Shown here: one piece after another, positions 1 to 9,853 of the stretch
How positions within the stretch are numbered: position 1 is the stretch's first letter
How the letters are laid out: each line of letters starts with the position of its first letter
Source of the DNA: Ornithinimicrobium pratense
GTDB lineage: Bacteria > Actinomycetota > Actinomycetes > Actinomycetales > Dermatophilaceae
Length of the DNA: 64,000 bases
Direction of reading: 5' to 3'
Assembly (NCBI RefSeq): GCF_008843165.1
Contig: NZ_CP044427.1
Location: forward strand, 682,001-746,000
Notes under the pieces: generated by a model
Seen by the model: only the letters and a program-made list of their open reading frames with translations
What the model was told of the DNA's origin: nothing
Databases searched by the model: none
Translations under genes and position numbers: made by a program

Positions 1-2010
1 ATCGGGGGACCCGATGGCGTCCTGCCAGGCCCGGTCCCGCGAGGCGGCGGGGTCGAGGTCCACGACGCCGGACCAGCCGGAGGCGCTCAGGGCGCGCAGC
101 TCGCCCGAGGTCAGGGTCCTGCCCTCGGTTCCTGCCGCGGCGGTGCCGGCGCTCTCCCCGGGCCGGTGACCGACAGGCGCCAGGGGCGGCAGCTCCAGGT
201 CGAACGCGCCGCGCGGTGGTGCGACGGGCGCGTGCGGGACGCCGCCGCTGGCCAGAGCCCGGTCGCCGGGATGGGCCACGGTCTGATGGACGTGCTCCAT
301 CTCGATCAGGCTGGACCCGTAGTCGTCGTCGGGGATGCTGGCATCGGGGATCTGGGCCTCGTCGCCGGTGCGCTCATCGACAGCCACTGAAGCCTCCTCG
401 GTGCCCTGGGTCTCGTGGGTCTGCTGGGTCTGCTGGGTCTGAACCTGCTCGGTCGCACCGAGGTCGTCAGAGTCCTCGGTGGGGACGGCATCGTCGGCAT
501 CGTCCTGGCTGGTGCTCTGGGCGCCGGGTGTCGAGCTGGTCTCAACAGGTGCTGCGTCGCTCAGCGGCGCCGCCGCGGACCCTGTCGGGGGGTCGGTGGG
601 CGTCTCGCGCGCAGCCGTGTGCTCGGCGCCGGAGTCCGGCCCCGGCGCTACCTGGACCGCGCCGGCCACCAGGCGGTGGACCGCGGCGACGGGGATCGCA
701 AGCCAGTCAGGGCGGTTGCGAGCCTCGTAGCTGGCCTCGTAGAGCGCCTTGTCCAGCTCCAGGGCGTCCAGCACGTCCTGCTGGGCCGACACGTCCTCAC
801 CGGACTCCTCGGCATACCCCTCGACGAAGGCCTGACGGGCCGCGCGAGCCCACCCGGCGCGCTCCCCGGTCAGGGAGACGGATGCCGCGGCATAGTCGAA
901 GGAGCGAAGCATGCCGGCCACGTCACGCAGCGTCAGGTCGGGGGCCGTGCGCTCAGGCAGCGGGCGCAGGGGCTCGCCCTCGAAGTCCAGGAGCACCCAG
1001 CCCCGGTCGGGCACCTGCAGCACCTGACCCAGGTGGTAGTCGCCGTGGATGCGCTGCAGGGTCGGCAGGGGCTGCGACTCCAGGCGCGCGTAGACCGCCT
1101 CGACCTGCGCAGCCACCTGCGCCAGCTCGGGCGCGTCGGCGTAGGCCGCCTCGGCCCGGCGGCGCATCTGCGTGACGAGGGTGCGGCGGCGCTCGTCGTC
1201 GGGCTCGGTGGTGCCGAAGGCCTCGCGGAGGGCGCGGTGGACTGCCGCCGTCGCCGCCCCGAGGGTGTGGGCAGCAGCGGTGAAGTCTGCCTCGTCACGG
1301 CAGGCCTCCAGCGCGCCTTGCCAGGCGTCCCGGGTGTCGGGCAGGAACTCCTGGGCGAAGACCAGGTGTCCCCGGGCCTCGCCGTCGTCGGTCGACCAGC
1401 GACCCTCGACGTAGCCGAGCGGGCTCGGCACCTGGCGGGAACCGGTGTCGCTGATGGCGGCCTGGACGACCACGTCCGGGTTGTCTCCGTCGGCCAGGAC
1501 CCGGAAGACCTTGATGATGACCGGGTCCCCCTCCCGGTGCAGCTGCACCATGATCGAGGTGTTGGACTGCTCGCCGGTGAGCACCTGCGCGGTGCGCAGG
1601 GCAGGCACGGTGTCGTGCGCGGCCAGCCTCCGCGCGTGCGCCGAGGGCACGTCGGTGCCGGCATACATGTGCTGCAGCAGCACCTGGGCGAAGACCGGGT
1701 CATGGGTGGCGTCGTAGACGTAGCGGGTGCCCAGCTCGCTGTGCTCCGCGGTGCCGACGAGCCCGGCGGACATGAACGCCACCGCCTCGGCCCGGTAGGA
1801 CAGCGGGATCTGATAGACCACCGGCTCCGGGCCGGACTCGTCGATGACGATGTGGTCCTCGAGACCGACCTCGCCCAGCGGGTCCTCCCACCGCACCGAG
1901 CCGATCCGACGCAGCCGCGGCGGACCGCCGGCGGTCTTGCCACGGAACCACCGCTGGCGTGCGACCCAGTCCGGCAGGAACTCCTCGAACGGCGGCGTCA
2001 GGGTGGGCAT
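1..2010 (-). CDS. mak: Maltokinase with long C-terminal extension (partial, runs off left edge)
   Basis: Residues 1 to about 440 match maltokinase (Mak/Pep2), which uses ATP to make maltose-1-phosphate, the donor for GlgE. The N-terminal cap has WFRGK at 21-25. The aminoglycoside-kinase-like core has HGDYHLGQVL from H322 (catalytic loop) and DFEG at 342-345 (metal-binding Asp). The ATG overlaps the treS stop as TGATG, so the two are translationally coupled. Kinases of this family usually end near 440-460 residues. Here the frame stays open at least 230 residues more to the window edge, through an acidic stretch, a Gln/Thr-rich run near 518-533 and Pro/Gly-rich sequence. The extension has no motif I recognise; it may be a linker into a second enzyme such as GlgB, but that is a guess. 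The kinase call is firm; the full architecture is unknown. Confidence 0.85.
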   Translation of the reverse strand, partial: MPTLTPPFEEFLPDWVARQRWFRGKTAGGPPRLRRIGSVRWEDPLGEVGLEDHIVIDESGPEPVVYQIPLSYRAEAVAFMSAGLVGTAEHSELGTRYVYDATHDPVFAQVLLQHMYAGTDVPSAHARRLAAHDTVPALRTAQVLTGEQSNTSIMVQLHREGDPVIIKVFRVLADGDNPDVVVQAAISDTGSRQVPSPLGYVEGRWSTDDGEARGHLVFAQEFLPDTRDAWQGALEACRDEADFTAAAHTLGAATAAVHRALREAFGTTEPDDERRRTLVTQMRRRAEAAYADAPELAQVAAQVEAVYARLESQPLPTLQRIHGDYHLGQVLQVPDRGWVLLDFEGEPLRPLPERTAPDLTLRDVAGMLRSFDYAAASVSLTGERAGWARAARQAFVEGYAEESGEDVSAQQDVLDALELDKALYEASYEARNRPDWLAIPVAAVHRLVAGAVQVAPGPDSGAEHTAARETPTDPPTGSAAAPLSDAAPVETSSTPGAQSTSQDDADDAVPTEDSDDLGATEQVQTQQTQQTHETQGTEEASVAVDERTGDEAQIPDASIPDDDYGSSLIEMEHVHQTVAHPGDRALASGGVPHAPVAPPRGAFDLELPPLAPVGHRPGESAGTAAAGTEGRTLTSGELRALSASGWSGVVDLDPAASRDRAWQDAIGSPD

Positions 2011-3746
2011 CAGGACTCCTCGGTGGCGGGGGTCACGGGGGTCGAGGGGGTCAGGCCGAGCCAGTAGAAGCCGCGAGACCCCAGGGTGAGCGTGATCGTG
2101 CCCTCGGGGGTGACGTCCACGAAGCCCTGGCCGCCGAACAGGTCCTGGACCTCAGCGCCCTTGAACTGCTCGGGCAGGACCACGGTCGCCGCCTGAGGCC
2201 GGGAGGACAGATTGTTGATGCACAGCACCGCGGGCACGCCCTCGCGCTGCTCGCTCTGCTCGGTCTCGGGCATCATCCGGCAGAAGGCCAGCACCGTGTC
2301 GTTGTCCGCCTCGCAGGGGACGTAGTCGCCCACCCCGAAGACCTCGTGGGTTGAGCGCACGTGCAACATCCCCCGGGTCCAGTGCAGCAGCGATGCACCG
2401 CTGGCCATCTGGGCCTCGACGTTGACGTTGTTGTAGTGGTACACCAGCGAGCCGACCACAGGCAGGTAGAGCTTGCCCGGGTCCGCGGTGGAGAAACCGG
2501 CGTTGCGGTCGGGGGTCCACTGCATCGGGGTACGAACCGCGTCCCGGTCGGTGAGCCAGATGTTGTCGCCCATCCCGATCTCATCGCCGTAGTACAGGCA
2601 CGGTGAGCCAGGCAGGGACAGCAGCAGGGCGTTGATCAGCTCCAGCTCGCTGCGGGAGTTGTCCAGCAATGGCGCCAGGCGGCGTCGGATGCCGATGTTG
2701 GCGCGCATCCTCGGATCGGGGGCGTACCAGCCGTACATCGCCGCCCGCTCCTCGGCGCTGACCATCTCCAGGGTCAGCTCGTCGTGGTTGCGCAGGAAGG
2801 TGCCCCACTGCGTGCCCGGGGGGATCGGCGGTGTCTCGTCCATCACCCGGATGATCGGCTCGGCCTTCTCCTCCCGGAGGGCGTAGAACAGCCGCGGCAT
2901 GACCGGGAAGTGGAAGCACATGTGGCACTCGGGAGCCTCCTCCGTGCCGTAGTAGTCGACGACCTCGGCGGGCATCTGGTTGGCCTCAGCCAGCAGCACC
3001 CGGCCCGGGTACTCCGCGTCGACCATGGCCCGCAGCTCGGCGAGGAACTCGTGCGTCCTGGGCAGGTTCTCGCAGTTGGTCCCCTCCTCCTCGAAGAGGT
3101 AGGGCACCGCATCCAGGCGGAAACCATCGATGCCCAGGTCCATCCAGAACCGGACGACGTCGAACATGGCCTCCTGGACGGCCGGGTTCTCGAAGTTGAG
3201 GTCGGGTTGGTGGGAGAAGAACCGGTGCCAGAAGAACTGCCGCCGGACCGGGTCGAAGGTCCAGTTCGAGGTCTCGGTGTCGACGAAGATGATCCGGGCG
3301 TCGGCATACTTCTCGTCGGTGTCGGACCAGACGTAGAAGTGGCCGTACGGCCCCTCCGGGTCGGACCGGCTGGCCTGGAACCAGGCGTGCTGGTCGCTGG
3401 TGTGGTTCATCACCAGGTCGGTGATGATCCGGATGCCCCGCTCGTGCGCCTGGCTGATCAGCTCGCGGAAGTCTGGCAGCGTGCCGAACTCGGGCAGTAC
3501 CGCCGTGTAGTCGGCCACGTCATACCCGCCGTCGCGCAGGGGGGAGGCGTAGAACGGGGGGATCCACAGACAGTCCACCCCCAGCCACTGCAGGTAGTCG
3601 AGGCGGTTGATCAGGCCGGTGAAGTCGCCGGACCCGGAGCCGTCGGAGTCGTCGAAGGCTCGGACGAGCACCTCGTAGAAGACAGCCTTGCGGAACCAGT
3701 CGGGGTCGTGCTTCAGGCCCGGCTGGTGCAGGTTCAGCCCGCGCAT
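2010..3746 (-). CDS. treS: Trehalose synthase (maltose/trehalose glucosyl mutase)
   Basis: A cytoplasmic GH13 enzyme that isomerises trehalose and maltose, feeding maltose to the adjacent maltokinase. The 578-residue protein has the family start ([13 protein letters not shown]), the barrel motif DLVMNH near 110-114, nucleophile D212 in DGFRLDA, acid/base E254 in LLAEANQ and D322 in RNHDELT. This is normal length for stand-alone TreS. The ATG is preceded by AAAAGGAG with good spacing. It begins 14 bp after the glgE stop and overlaps the maltokinase start, so glgE-treS-mak form one transcription unit. Confidence 0.95.
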   Translation of the reverse strand: MRGLNLHQPGLKHDPDWFRKAVFYEVLVRAFDDSDGSGSGDFTGLINRLDYLQWLGVDCLWIPPFYASPLRDGGYDVADYTAVLPEFGTLPDFRELISQAHERGIRIITDLVMNHTSDQHAWFQASRSDPEGPYGHFYVWSDTDEKYADARIIFVDTETSNWTFDPVRRQFFWHRFFSHQPDLNFENPAVQEAMFDVVRFWMDLGIDGFRLDAVPYLFEEEGTNCENLPRTHEFLAELRAMVDAEYPGRVLLAEANQMPAEVVDYYGTEEAPECHMCFHFPVMPRLFYALREEKAEPIIRVMDETPPIPPGTQWGTFLRNHDELTLEMVSAEERAAMYGWYAPDPRMRANIGIRRRLAPLLDNSRSELELINALLLSLPGSPCLYYGDEIGMGDNIWLTDRDAVRTPMQWTPDRNAGFSTADPGKLYLPVVGSLVYHYNNVNVEAQMASGASLLHWTRGMLHVRSTHEVFGVGDYVPCEADNDTVLAFCRMMPETEQSEQREGVPAVLCINNLSSRPQAATVVLPEQFKGAEVQDLFGGQGFVDVTPEGTITLTLGSRGFYWLGLTPSTPVTPATEES

Positions 3747-3759
3747 CGTGCTCCTTTTC

Positions 3760-5847
3760 TCAAGCCGTGGTCGCGTGGACGATGTGGACGGGCTCCCGCC
3801 CGTAGCCCGGGCCGAGCTCGACGTACGGCGTCTCGTCCCAGATCCAGTCCGCGCCGGTCACCAGGTCGTGGGCGCGGAAGCGCTGGCCGGGTTGCTCGCC
3901 CAGGCCCAGCCCCAGCGCGCTGAGGTCCAGGTGCAGCCGGGAACCGTGGATGCCGAAGGGGTCGAGGTTGGCCACGACGATGATCGTGTCCTGGGCCGAT
4001 CCGTCGTCCGCGCCGCCGCCGTGCTTGGAGAAGACGAGGAGGTTCTCGTTGTCGGCGTCGTGGAAGGTGATGTTGCGCAGCCAGTGCAAGCTGGGGTGCT
4101 CGCGGCGGATCCGGTTCAGCAGGGTCAACCACCCGGTGAGGTCCTCGCGGCCCGGCACAGCCTCGCCCCACCTGCGGTCCTTGTACTCGTACTTCTCGTT
4201 GTCGATGTGCTCCTCGGCGCCGGGCCGTGGGACGTTCTCGACATGCTCGAAGCCGGCGTAGATGCCGTAGGTGGGCACCAGGGTCGCGGCGAGGGTCGAA
4301 CGGACCAGGTGGGCGGTGACCCCGCCGACCTGCATGTAGGGGGTCAGGATGTCGTGGGTGGTGGGCCAGAAGCTGGGGCGCATGTACGGCGCGGTCTCGG
4401 TGGCCAGCTCGGTGACGTACTCCCGCAGCTCCTCGGCGGTGTTGCGCCAGGCGTAGTAGGTGTAGGACTGCTGGAACCCGACCTTGGCCAGGGTGCGCAT
4501 CATCATCGGCTTGGTGAACGCCTCGGAGAGCCAGATGACCTCCGGGTGGTCCACCGCCACGTCGGCGATGAGCCACTGCCAGAACTCCACCGGCTTGGTG
4601 TGTGGGTTGTCGACGCGGAAGATCTTGACTCCGTGGTCGATCCAGACCTGCACCACCCGGCGTACCTCGGCGTAGATGCTGTCGGGGGCGTTGTCGAAGT
4701 TGAGCGGGTAGATGTCCTGGTACTTCTTCGGGGGATTCTCCGCGTAGGCGATGGTGCCGTCAGCTCGGGTGGTGAAGAACTCCGGGTGCTCGCTGGCCCA
4801 CGGGTGGTCGGGGGAGGCCTGCAGGGCCAGGTCGAGGGCGACATGCAGCCCCTCGTCCTCCGCGCGGGCGACGAAGGCGTCGAAGTCCTCCCAGTCGCCA
4901 AGCTCCGGGTGCAGCGCGTCGTGGCCGCCGTCGGGGGACCCGATCGCATAGGGCGAACCAGGGTCGTGCTCCTCGGTGGTCAGGCTGTTGTTGCGGCCCT
5001 TGCGGTTCGTCGTGCCGATGGGGTGCACCGGGGTGAGGTAGACCACGTCGAAGCCCATCTCGGCGATGCCTGGCAGCCGCTCGGACGCGGTCGCGAAGGT
5101 GCCGGTGGTCCACAACCCGGTCTCCGGGTCGTGGGTCGCGCCCTCGGACCGAGGGAAGATCTCGTACCAGGCGCCGGTGAGGGCCAGGGGTCGCTCCACC
5201 CACCAGGTGTAGGTCGGGCTCGCGCTCACCGCGTCGCGCAGCGGGCTGCTGGCCATCACCTCCCGGACCCGGGGGTCGATGCCGGCCTGCAGGCGCTCCT
5301 CGGCGGGCAGTGAGCTGCGGCGCAGCAGGTCGATGGCCTCCTTGAGGACGGTCCGGTCCTCGTCGGTGTGGTCGACCTCCTCGACCGCCCGCTCCAGGAC
5401 CCGGGCGCCCTCCTCCAGCATCAGATCGACGTCCACCCCGGCGCGGACCTTGATGGTGCCGTCGTGCTCCCACGTGCCATAGGGGTCGGACCACCCCTCG
5501 ACACGAAAGCCCCAGACCCCCTCTCGATCGGCATGCACCACCGTGCGCCAGTGGGACAGGCCGGGGTTGGTGCTGACCATGGGGACGTGGCGCTCCTGCC
5601 CGTCGGGGTCGACGAGCACGGCCGTCGCGTTGACGGCGTCGTGACCCTCGCGGAAGACGGTGGCGGAGAGGGTGAACAGCTCCCCGACGACGGACTTGGT
5701 GGGTCGTCGTCCACCGTCGACGATGGGCTCGACATCCAGGACGGGAATGCGGTCGATCGGCTCCTGTCCGAGCAGGGCCAGGACGGAGCGGTCCGGGGCG
5801 GGTGGGGACGACGCGGGCTGGGCAGACGTGGTCGAGTGCTCGGTCAC
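3760..5847 (-). CDS. glgE: Alpha-1,4-glucan:maltose-1-phosphate maltosyltransferase GlgE
   Basis: Transfers maltose from maltose-1-phosphate to the end of an alpha-glucan, the polymerising step of the GlgE pathway. From the chosen GTG the protein has 695 residues, usual for the family. An N-terminal beta-sandwich domain (about 35-135) is followed by a helical segment and the GH13_3 barrel with nucleophile D413 in [10 protein letters not shown], acid/base E442 in WLSEAF and D499 in TTHD. The frame stays open upstream across the glgX end, but similarity begins only after this GTG. A TAGCGT hexamer lies 7 nt before it, as expected for a leaderless transcript. Confidence 0.95.
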   Translation of the reverse strand: MTEHSTTSAQPASSPPAPDRSVLALLGQEPIDRIPVLDVEPIVDGGRRPTKSVVGELFTLSATVFREGHDAVNATAVLVDPDGQERHVPMVSTNPGLSHWRTVVHADREGVWGFRVEGWSDPYGTWEHDGTIKVRAGVDVDLMLEEGARVLERAVEEVDHTDEDRTVLKEAIDLLRRSSLPAEERLQAGIDPRVREVMASSPLRDAVSASPTYTWWVERPLALTGAWYEIFPRSEGATHDPETGLWTTGTFATASERLPGIAEMGFDVVYLTPVHPIGTTNRKGRNNSLTTEEHDPGSPYAIGSPDGGHDALHPELGDWEDFDAFVARAEDEGLHVALDLALQASPDHPWASEHPEFFTTRADGTIAYAENPPKKYQDIYPLNFDNAPDSIYAEVRRVVQVWIDHGVKIFRVDNPHTKPVEFWQWLIADVAVDHPEVIWLSEAFTKPMMMRTLAKVGFQQSYTYYAWRNTAEELREYVTELATETAPYMRPSFWPTTHDILTPYMQVGGVTAHLVRSTLAATLVPTYGIYAGFEHVENVPRPGAEEHIDNEKYEYKDRRWGEAVPGREDLTGWLTLLNRIRREHPSLHWLRNITFHDADNENLLVFSKHGGGADDGSAQDTIIVVANLDPFGIHGSRLHLDLSALGLGLGEQPGQRFRAHDLVTGADWIWDETPYVELGPGYGREPVHIVHATTA

Positions 5848-5854
5848 GCGCCCC

Positions 5855-5860
5855 ACGCTA
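5855..5860 (-). promoter_or_regulatory. -10 hexamer for glgE
   Basis: TAGCGT on the minus strand, 7 nt before the glgE GTG, in the gap after the glgX stop. It implies glgE-treS-mak can be transcribed separately from glgX. I see no clear -35. Confidence 0.5.
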
Positions 5861-5891
5861 CCCGGACGGGACGATCCGGACCACGCGGTCG

Positions 5892-8129
5892 TCAGCGTCC
5901 CGGCGTAGCGGGGTCGACCCGGCCCACCAGGACCGTGAAAGAGGTGGCCCCGGTGGAGCGGGTCTGCCCTTCCCTGAGCGGCTGCTGCGGGTCGGGGGCC
6001 TGCCCCTCCTTGCCGTCCTCGCTGACCGGGCGCTCGCTGCTCCAGCGCACGGTCCAGTCGAGCACTCGCTCGAGGACCGGCAGGGTCACCCCGATGCGGT
6101 CCGGCCCGGCGTGCAGCACCAGCGCAACCACCTGGGGCGGGGTGCCGGTGGCGTCGCTGCCGCCCAGGCCGTCGAAGTCCTGGTGGAGGGAGTCGTAGAC
6201 GGCGACGACCGTGCGGCGCCTGGGGTCCTGCCAACCCTGCTCGTTCACCTGCTGACCGTGCTCGTCATACCAGCGCAGCCGGGTCCGTCCGGGCACGGCC
6301 TGGTGGAGCGGGAACTCGGGCGGGCGCAGCACGGCCAGCTCGCGGCGTAGCGCGGTCAGGGTGCGGGCGTCGGCCAGGAGCTCCCGCTGCCACGGCTCCA
6401 GCTGCCAGTCCACCCAGGTGATGGGGTTGTCCTGGCAGTAGGCATTGTTGTTGCCCTCCTGGGTGCGGCCGAGCTCATCACCGCCCAGCAGCATGGGGAC
6501 GCCGGTGGAGAGCAGGACCGTCGCCAGCAGGTTGCGCACGGAGCGTTCGCGGGAGGTCAGAACCACAGGGTCGGTGCTCGATCCCTCGACGCCGTGGTTG
6601 AAGGACCGGTTGTCGCCGTGCCCGTCCCGGTTGTCCTCGCCGTTGGCGTAGTTGTGCCGCTGCTCGTAGGCAGTGAGGTCGGCGAGAGTGAAGCCGTCGT
6701 GGCTGGCGGCGTAGTTGATCGAGGCCGTCGGGCCGCGGTCGTCATGGCTGAACAGGTCCGCCGAGCCCGCCAGCCGGGTGGCCAGGTCGCGGATGCCCTG
6801 CCCCGGCGCCCCGTTCAGCGCCCGACCGACGTCCGAGAGCCAGAAGCTGCGCACGCCGTCGCGGTAGCGGTCGTTCCACTCGGCCATGGGCCCGGGGAAC
6901 TGGCCCGTGCGCCAGCCGTGGACGCCGACGTCCCACGGCTCGGCGATGAGCTTGACCCGCGAGAGGACCGGGTCGGTCTGCAGGGCGACGTGGAAGGGGT
7001 GGTCGCGGTCGTAGGCGTCGTCCCGGCCCCGGGCCAGGGCGGGCGCGAGGTCGAACCGGAAGCCGTCGACGTGGTAGCGCTCCACCCAATGGCGCAACGA
7101 GTCCAGCACCATGCGCGCCACCATCGGCTCGCGCAGGTCCACGGTGTTGCCGCAGCCGGTCACGTCGACGTCGCGGCCCCGGGCATCCAGCCGGTAGTAG
7201 CTGTGGTTGTCCAGGCCGCGCCAGGACAGCGTGGGTCCCTCCCCGCTGCCCTGCTCAGCTGTGTGGTTGTAGACGACGTCGAGGATGACCTCCAGCCCGG
7301 CGGCGTGCAGGGCACGCACCGCGCCCTTCACCTCGTCCACGACGCCTTGGGGGTCCTGCGCCGCCGCATACCGAGCGTGGGGGGCGAAGAAGCCGAGCGT
7401 GTTGTATCCCCAGTAGTTGCTCAGCCCTCGCCGGACCAGGGCCGGCTCGGAGGTGAAGGCGTGCACCGGCAGCAGCTCGACGGTGGTCACCCCCAGCTGC
7501 ACCAGGTGCTCTACCACCGCCGGGTGGGCCAGCCCGGCGTAGGTGCCGCGCAGCTCGGGCGGCACGTCGGGGTGACGCATCGTCAGGCCCCGCACGTGCG
7601 CCTCGTAGATCACCGTGTCGGTCCAGGGCACGCGGGGCAGGATGTCCCCGGCCCAGTCGAAGCCGTCATGGTCAACGACCACCGAACGCGGCACGTAGGG
7701 CGCCGAGTCGCGCTCGTCGCGCACGACCGGGTCGCCGGCGAGGTGACCCCCTCCGCGGTGGCGGTCGACCCGGTGGCCGTAGACCTCCGGGACCCAGCTG
7801 ACCTCGCCCTCGACCGCACCGGCGTAGGGGTCCAGGAGGAGCTTGGCCGGATTGTGCCGGTGGCCCTGATCCGGTGCCCACGGACCGTGCACCCGCAGCC
7901 CGTAGCGGGTCCCTGGGGTCAGCTGCGGCACGCTGTCCCACCAGATGCCGTAGGCGTTGCGGGTCAGCGGGACCGTCACGGCGTGCGCACCGTCGGGGCC
8001 GAAGATCTCCACCTCCACCGACGTTGCGTGCCGGGCCAGCACCGCAAGCTCGGGTCCCGCCTCGGTGCGGGTCAGCCCCAAGGGAGGGGGACGGTCCGTG
8101 CTGCGGCGCGGACGGCTCAGGGGTGGCAT
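5892..8129 (-). CDS. glgX: Glycogen debranching enzyme GlgX
   Basis: Hydrolyses alpha-1,6 branches of glycogen-like glucan. The 745-residue protein opens with a CBM48 domain (about 18-125, GIWWDSVPQLTPGTRYGLRV) and has the barrel motifs DVVYNHT near 284-290, nucleophile D360 in VDGFRFD, E397 in LIAEPWD and D478 in ASHDGF. Asn-rich EGNNNAYCQDN follows. The ATG was preferred over a start 30 residues upstream because the upstream part lacks similarity and a TAGGCT hexamer lies 8 nt before this ATG. It is first in the minus-strand glucan cluster and divergent from the YbjN-like gene. The tail after the barrel (last ~50 residues) is hydrophilic and variable. Confidence 0.93.
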   Translation of the reverse strand: MPPLSRPRRSTDRPPPLGLTRTEAGPELAVLARHATSVEVEIFGPDGAHAVTVPLTRNAYGIWWDSVPQLTPGTRYGLRVHGPWAPDQGHRHNPAKLLLDPYAGAVEGEVSWVPEVYGHRVDRHRGGGHLAGDPVVRDERDSAPYVPRSVVVDHDGFDWAGDILPRVPWTDTVIYEAHVRGLTMRHPDVPPELRGTYAGLAHPAVVEHLVQLGVTTVELLPVHAFTSEPALVRRGLSNYWGYNTLGFFAPHARYAAAQDPQGVVDEVKGAVRALHAAGLEVILDVVYNHTAEQGSGEGPTLSWRGLDNHSYYRLDARGRDVDVTGCGNTVDLREPMVARMVLDSLRHWVERYHVDGFRFDLAPALARGRDDAYDRDHPFHVALQTDPVLSRVKLIAEPWDVGVHGWRTGQFPGPMAEWNDRYRDGVRSFWLSDVGRALNGAPGQGIRDLATRLAGSADLFSHDDRGPTASINYAASHDGFTLADLTAYEQRHNYANGEDNRDGHGDNRSFNHGVEGSSTDPVVLTSRERSVRNLLATVLLSTGVPMLLGGDELGRTQEGNNNAYCQDNPITWVDWQLEPWQRELLADARTLTALRRELAVLRPPEFPLHQAVPGRTRLRWYDEHGQQVNEQGWQDPRRRTVVAVYDSLHQDFDGLGGSDATGTPPQVVALVLHAGPDRIGVTLPVLERVLDWTVRWSSERPVSEDGKEGQAPDPQQPLREGQTRSTGATSFTVLVGRVDPATPGR

Positions 8130-8137
8130 GACCCCCA

Positions 8138-8143
8138 AGCCTA
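8138..8143 (-). promoter_or_regulatory. -10 hexamer for glgX
   Basis: TAGGCT on the minus strand, 8 nt from the glgX ATG and back-to-back with the promoter of the divergent YbjN-like gene. Confidence 0.5.
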
Positions 8144-8188
8144 GGCGGGGAGGCCGGCCGGGCTTCGCGGGGCTGACGGGGAGTCGGT

Positions 8189-8194
8189 TACGTT
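8189..8194 (+). promoter_or_regulatory. -10 hexamer for the YbjN-like gene
   Basis: TACGTT, 6 nt before the ATG. The intervening GGGGGT could also act as a weak ribosome site if transcription starts further upstream. Confidence 0.45.
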
Positions 8195-8200
8195 GGGGGT

Positions 8201-8806
8201 ATGAGCGATCCCACCGCACTCCCGAACTTTCCCCCTCCGCCCGAGGAGCACCCCCTCACCGGGCGGGTGCTGGATGCGCTGCAGGACCTGCAGATGTCGC
8301 CCAACCTCGACCCGCAGGGCGACGTCGCCTTCGAGGTTCGCGGCCAGAAGCTCTTCGTCAAGGTGATCCAGGGCGACCAGTTCGACATCATGCGCCTCTT
8401 CGGCCAGTGGCAGATCGCCGGCACCGTGCCGGAGGACCTGGCCACCCGTCTGAACGGCTGCAACGACGTCACCCTGGGGGTCAACCTGGTCAAGGCTGGC
8501 ATCGCCAACGGCAACCTGGTGCTCGCCGTCGAGCAGATCATCGCCCGCCAGGAGCCGCCGAAGGCCAAGGTCCAGATCGCGACCGGGCTGATCCTGCAGG
8601 CGCTCCAGTTGTGGCACCGCAACGTCATCGCCAAGGCGGCCGTCGAGCGGGGCGAGGAGCCGGAGCTGCCCGCCGACGCGCCCGAGGGCACCGAGGTCGG
8701 TCCCTGGCTGTCGATCGGGTCCCAGGGGCAGCAGGGCGCCGGAGACGACGCTGCCGGCGGCCAGACCGGCTCCGACACCAGTGGGGAGCCGGAGGGGCGG
8801 GCGTGA
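8201..8806 (+). CDS. YbjN-like / type III secretion chaperone-fold protein, function unknown
   Basis: A 201-residue soluble protein. Residues 20-135 look like the compact alpha/beta fold of YbjN-type proteins: helix (HPLTGRVLDALQDL), strand (DVAFEVRGQKLFVKV), then strand/helix segments and VNLVKAGIANGNLVLAVEQI. The last ~55 residues are low-complexity Glu/Gly/Pro and probably disordered. No signal peptide, membrane segment or catalytic motif is visible. Its stop overlaps the next GTG (GTGA), so it is co-translated with the enoyl-CoA hydratase. The family assignment is by fold impression only, and I cannot name a role. Confidence 0.65.
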   Translation: MSDPTALPNFPPPPEEHPLTGRVLDALQDLQMSPNLDPQGDVAFEVRGQKLFVKVIQGDQFDIMRLFGQWQIAGTVPEDLATRLNGCNDVTLGVNLVKAGIANGNLVLAVEQIIARQEPPKAKVQIATGLILQALQLWHRNVIAKAAVERGEEPELPADAPEGTEVGPWLSIGSQGQQGAGDDAAGGQTGSDTSGEPEGRA

Positions 8807-9603
8807 GCCGGACGGTTCAGACGGCCAGCGAGTTCGTCCGGGTCGAGGTCGACTCTGGCATCGCCACGATCCGCATCGACCGGCCCAAGATGAACCCGCT
8901 GTCGATCGAGGTGCAGGACGCCCTGGCGGAGGCCGCCCGAATCGTCACGGCCGACGACGAGGTTGCGGCAGTGGTGATCTACGGGGGGGAGAAGGTCTTC
9001 GCCGCCGGGGCGGACATCAAGGAGATGCAGACGATGGGCTACACCGACATGGTGCAGCGCGCGAGCATCATCCAAGACTGCTTCACGCAGGTCGCCCGGA
9101 TCCCCAAGCCGGTCATCGCCGCCATCGAGGGCTACGCCCTGGGCGCCGGCAACGAGCTGGCCATGTGCGCCGACTTCCGGGTCGCTGCCGCTGATGCCAA
9201 GCTCGGGCAGCCGGAGATCCTGCTGGGCGTCATCCCCGGCGCCGGCGGCACCCAGCGGCTGGCCCGCCTGGTCGGGGTCAGTAAGGCCAAGGACCTCGTC
9301 TACACCGGTCGGATGATCGATGCCGCCGAGGCCCAGGAGATCGGTCTGGTGGACAAGGTCGCCGAGCCCGGCGAGGCGTACGCGACCGCGGTGGAGATGG
9401 CCCAGCGCTACGTGCACGGGCCGGCCTTCGCCCTCCGCGCCGCCAAGGAGACCATCGACCGCGGCCTCGACGGGGACCTCGCGACCGGCCTGGCGATCGA
9501 GGCGATGCAGTTTGCCGGCGTCTTCGCCACCCAGGACCGCGAGATCGGGATGACCTCCTTCGTCAAGGAGGGCCCGGGCAAGGCGACCTTCGAAGGTCGC
9601 TGA
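8803..9603 (+). CDS. Enoyl-CoA hydratase/isomerase family protein
   Basis: A crotonase-fold enzyme of 266 residues, most likely hydrating trans-2-enoyl-CoA in beta-oxidation or a related acyl-CoA pathway. It shows oxyanion-hole GADIKEM at about 69-75 and [12 protein letters not shown], with the two catalytic glutamates E118 and E138 at the canonical 20-residue spacing ([18 protein letters not shown]). The GTG overlaps the preceding stop, with a GGAGGGG ribosome site just upstream. A large inverted repeat follows and may end the transcript. Substrate is not determinable from sequence alone. Confidence 0.9.
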   Translation: MSRTVQTASEFVRVEVDSGIATIRIDRPKMNPLSIEVQDALAEAARIVTADDEVAAVVIYGGEKVFAAGADIKEMQTMGYTDMVQRASIIQDCFTQVARIPKPVIAAIEGYALGAGNELAMCADFRVAAADAKLGQPEILLGVIPGAGGTQRLARLVGVSKAKDLVYTGRMIDAAEAQEIGLVDKVAEPGEAYATAVEMAQRYVHGPAFALRAAKETIDRGLDGDLATGLAIEAMQFAGVFATQDREIGMTSFVKEGPGKATFEGR

Positions 9604-9623
9604 CCGGACGCGCGAAAAGTCCC

Positions 9624-9771
9624 CACAGAACACGCCACAGGGCGCGACAGAACACGCGATAAGTCTCGAGAGGGACACGCGAGACGGGCCATGCCATCTG
9701 GGTATGGCCCGTTTCGCGTGCTCAGTCGGTCCCTGTCACGTGTCCTGTCGCGCCCTGTGGCGTGTCCTGTG
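9624..9771. repeat. 148-bp nested inverted repeat
   Basis: The outer arms 9624-9658 and 9737-9771 are 35 bp each and match as inverted copies at 32 of 35 positions. Inside, AGGGAC (9671-9676) faces GTCCCT (9729-9734), and at the centre 9676-9695 pairs with 9701-9720 over 20 bp (two G-U) around a 5-nt loop. The element GCGTGTYCTGT occurs four times, two per orientation. It sits between the hydratase and the padR promoter and has no open frame of its own. Confidence 0.85.
9676..9720. terminator. Perfect 20-bp hairpin, probable terminator of the hydratase operon
   Basis: The stem of 20 bp with a 5-nt loop lies 73 bp after the hydratase stop. It lacks a T-run on either side, so termination would be of the non-canonical actinobacterial type. 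It forms the centre of the larger inverted repeat. Confidence 0.5.
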
Positions 9772-9812
9772 CCGTAATGCGTGCGCTATGCGAGGCGGTA
9801 GGTAGCGGTCCC

Positions 9813-9847
9813 ACTAGTTGACTTATCTTACTAGTCAGATATACGAT
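9813..9847 (+). promoter_or_regulatory. padR promoter with ACTAGT repeat (candidate operator)
   Basis: TTGACT at 9818-9823 and TACGAT at 9842-9847 form -35/-10 boxes with an 18-bp spacer. ACTAGT occurs at 9813-9818 and again at 9830-9835, flanking the -35 and reaching the spacer, which suits an autoregulatory PadR operator. The predicted start point falls on or next to the ATG at 9854. Confidence 0.6.
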
Positions 9848-9853
9848 CTAGTC

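Noticed and set aside
415..2067. A 550-codon open frame on the plus strand opposite maltokinase
   Set aside because: It is the antisense shadow of a GC-rich gene: no ribosome site, no recognisable protein, and the minus-strand frame has full kinase motifs.
5848..6234. A 129-codon N-terminal extension of glgE
   Set aside because: It runs antiparallel-free but overlaps the end of glgX in another frame, is Arg/Gly/Pro shadow sequence, and the GTG at 5847 has a -10 hexamer and gives normal length.
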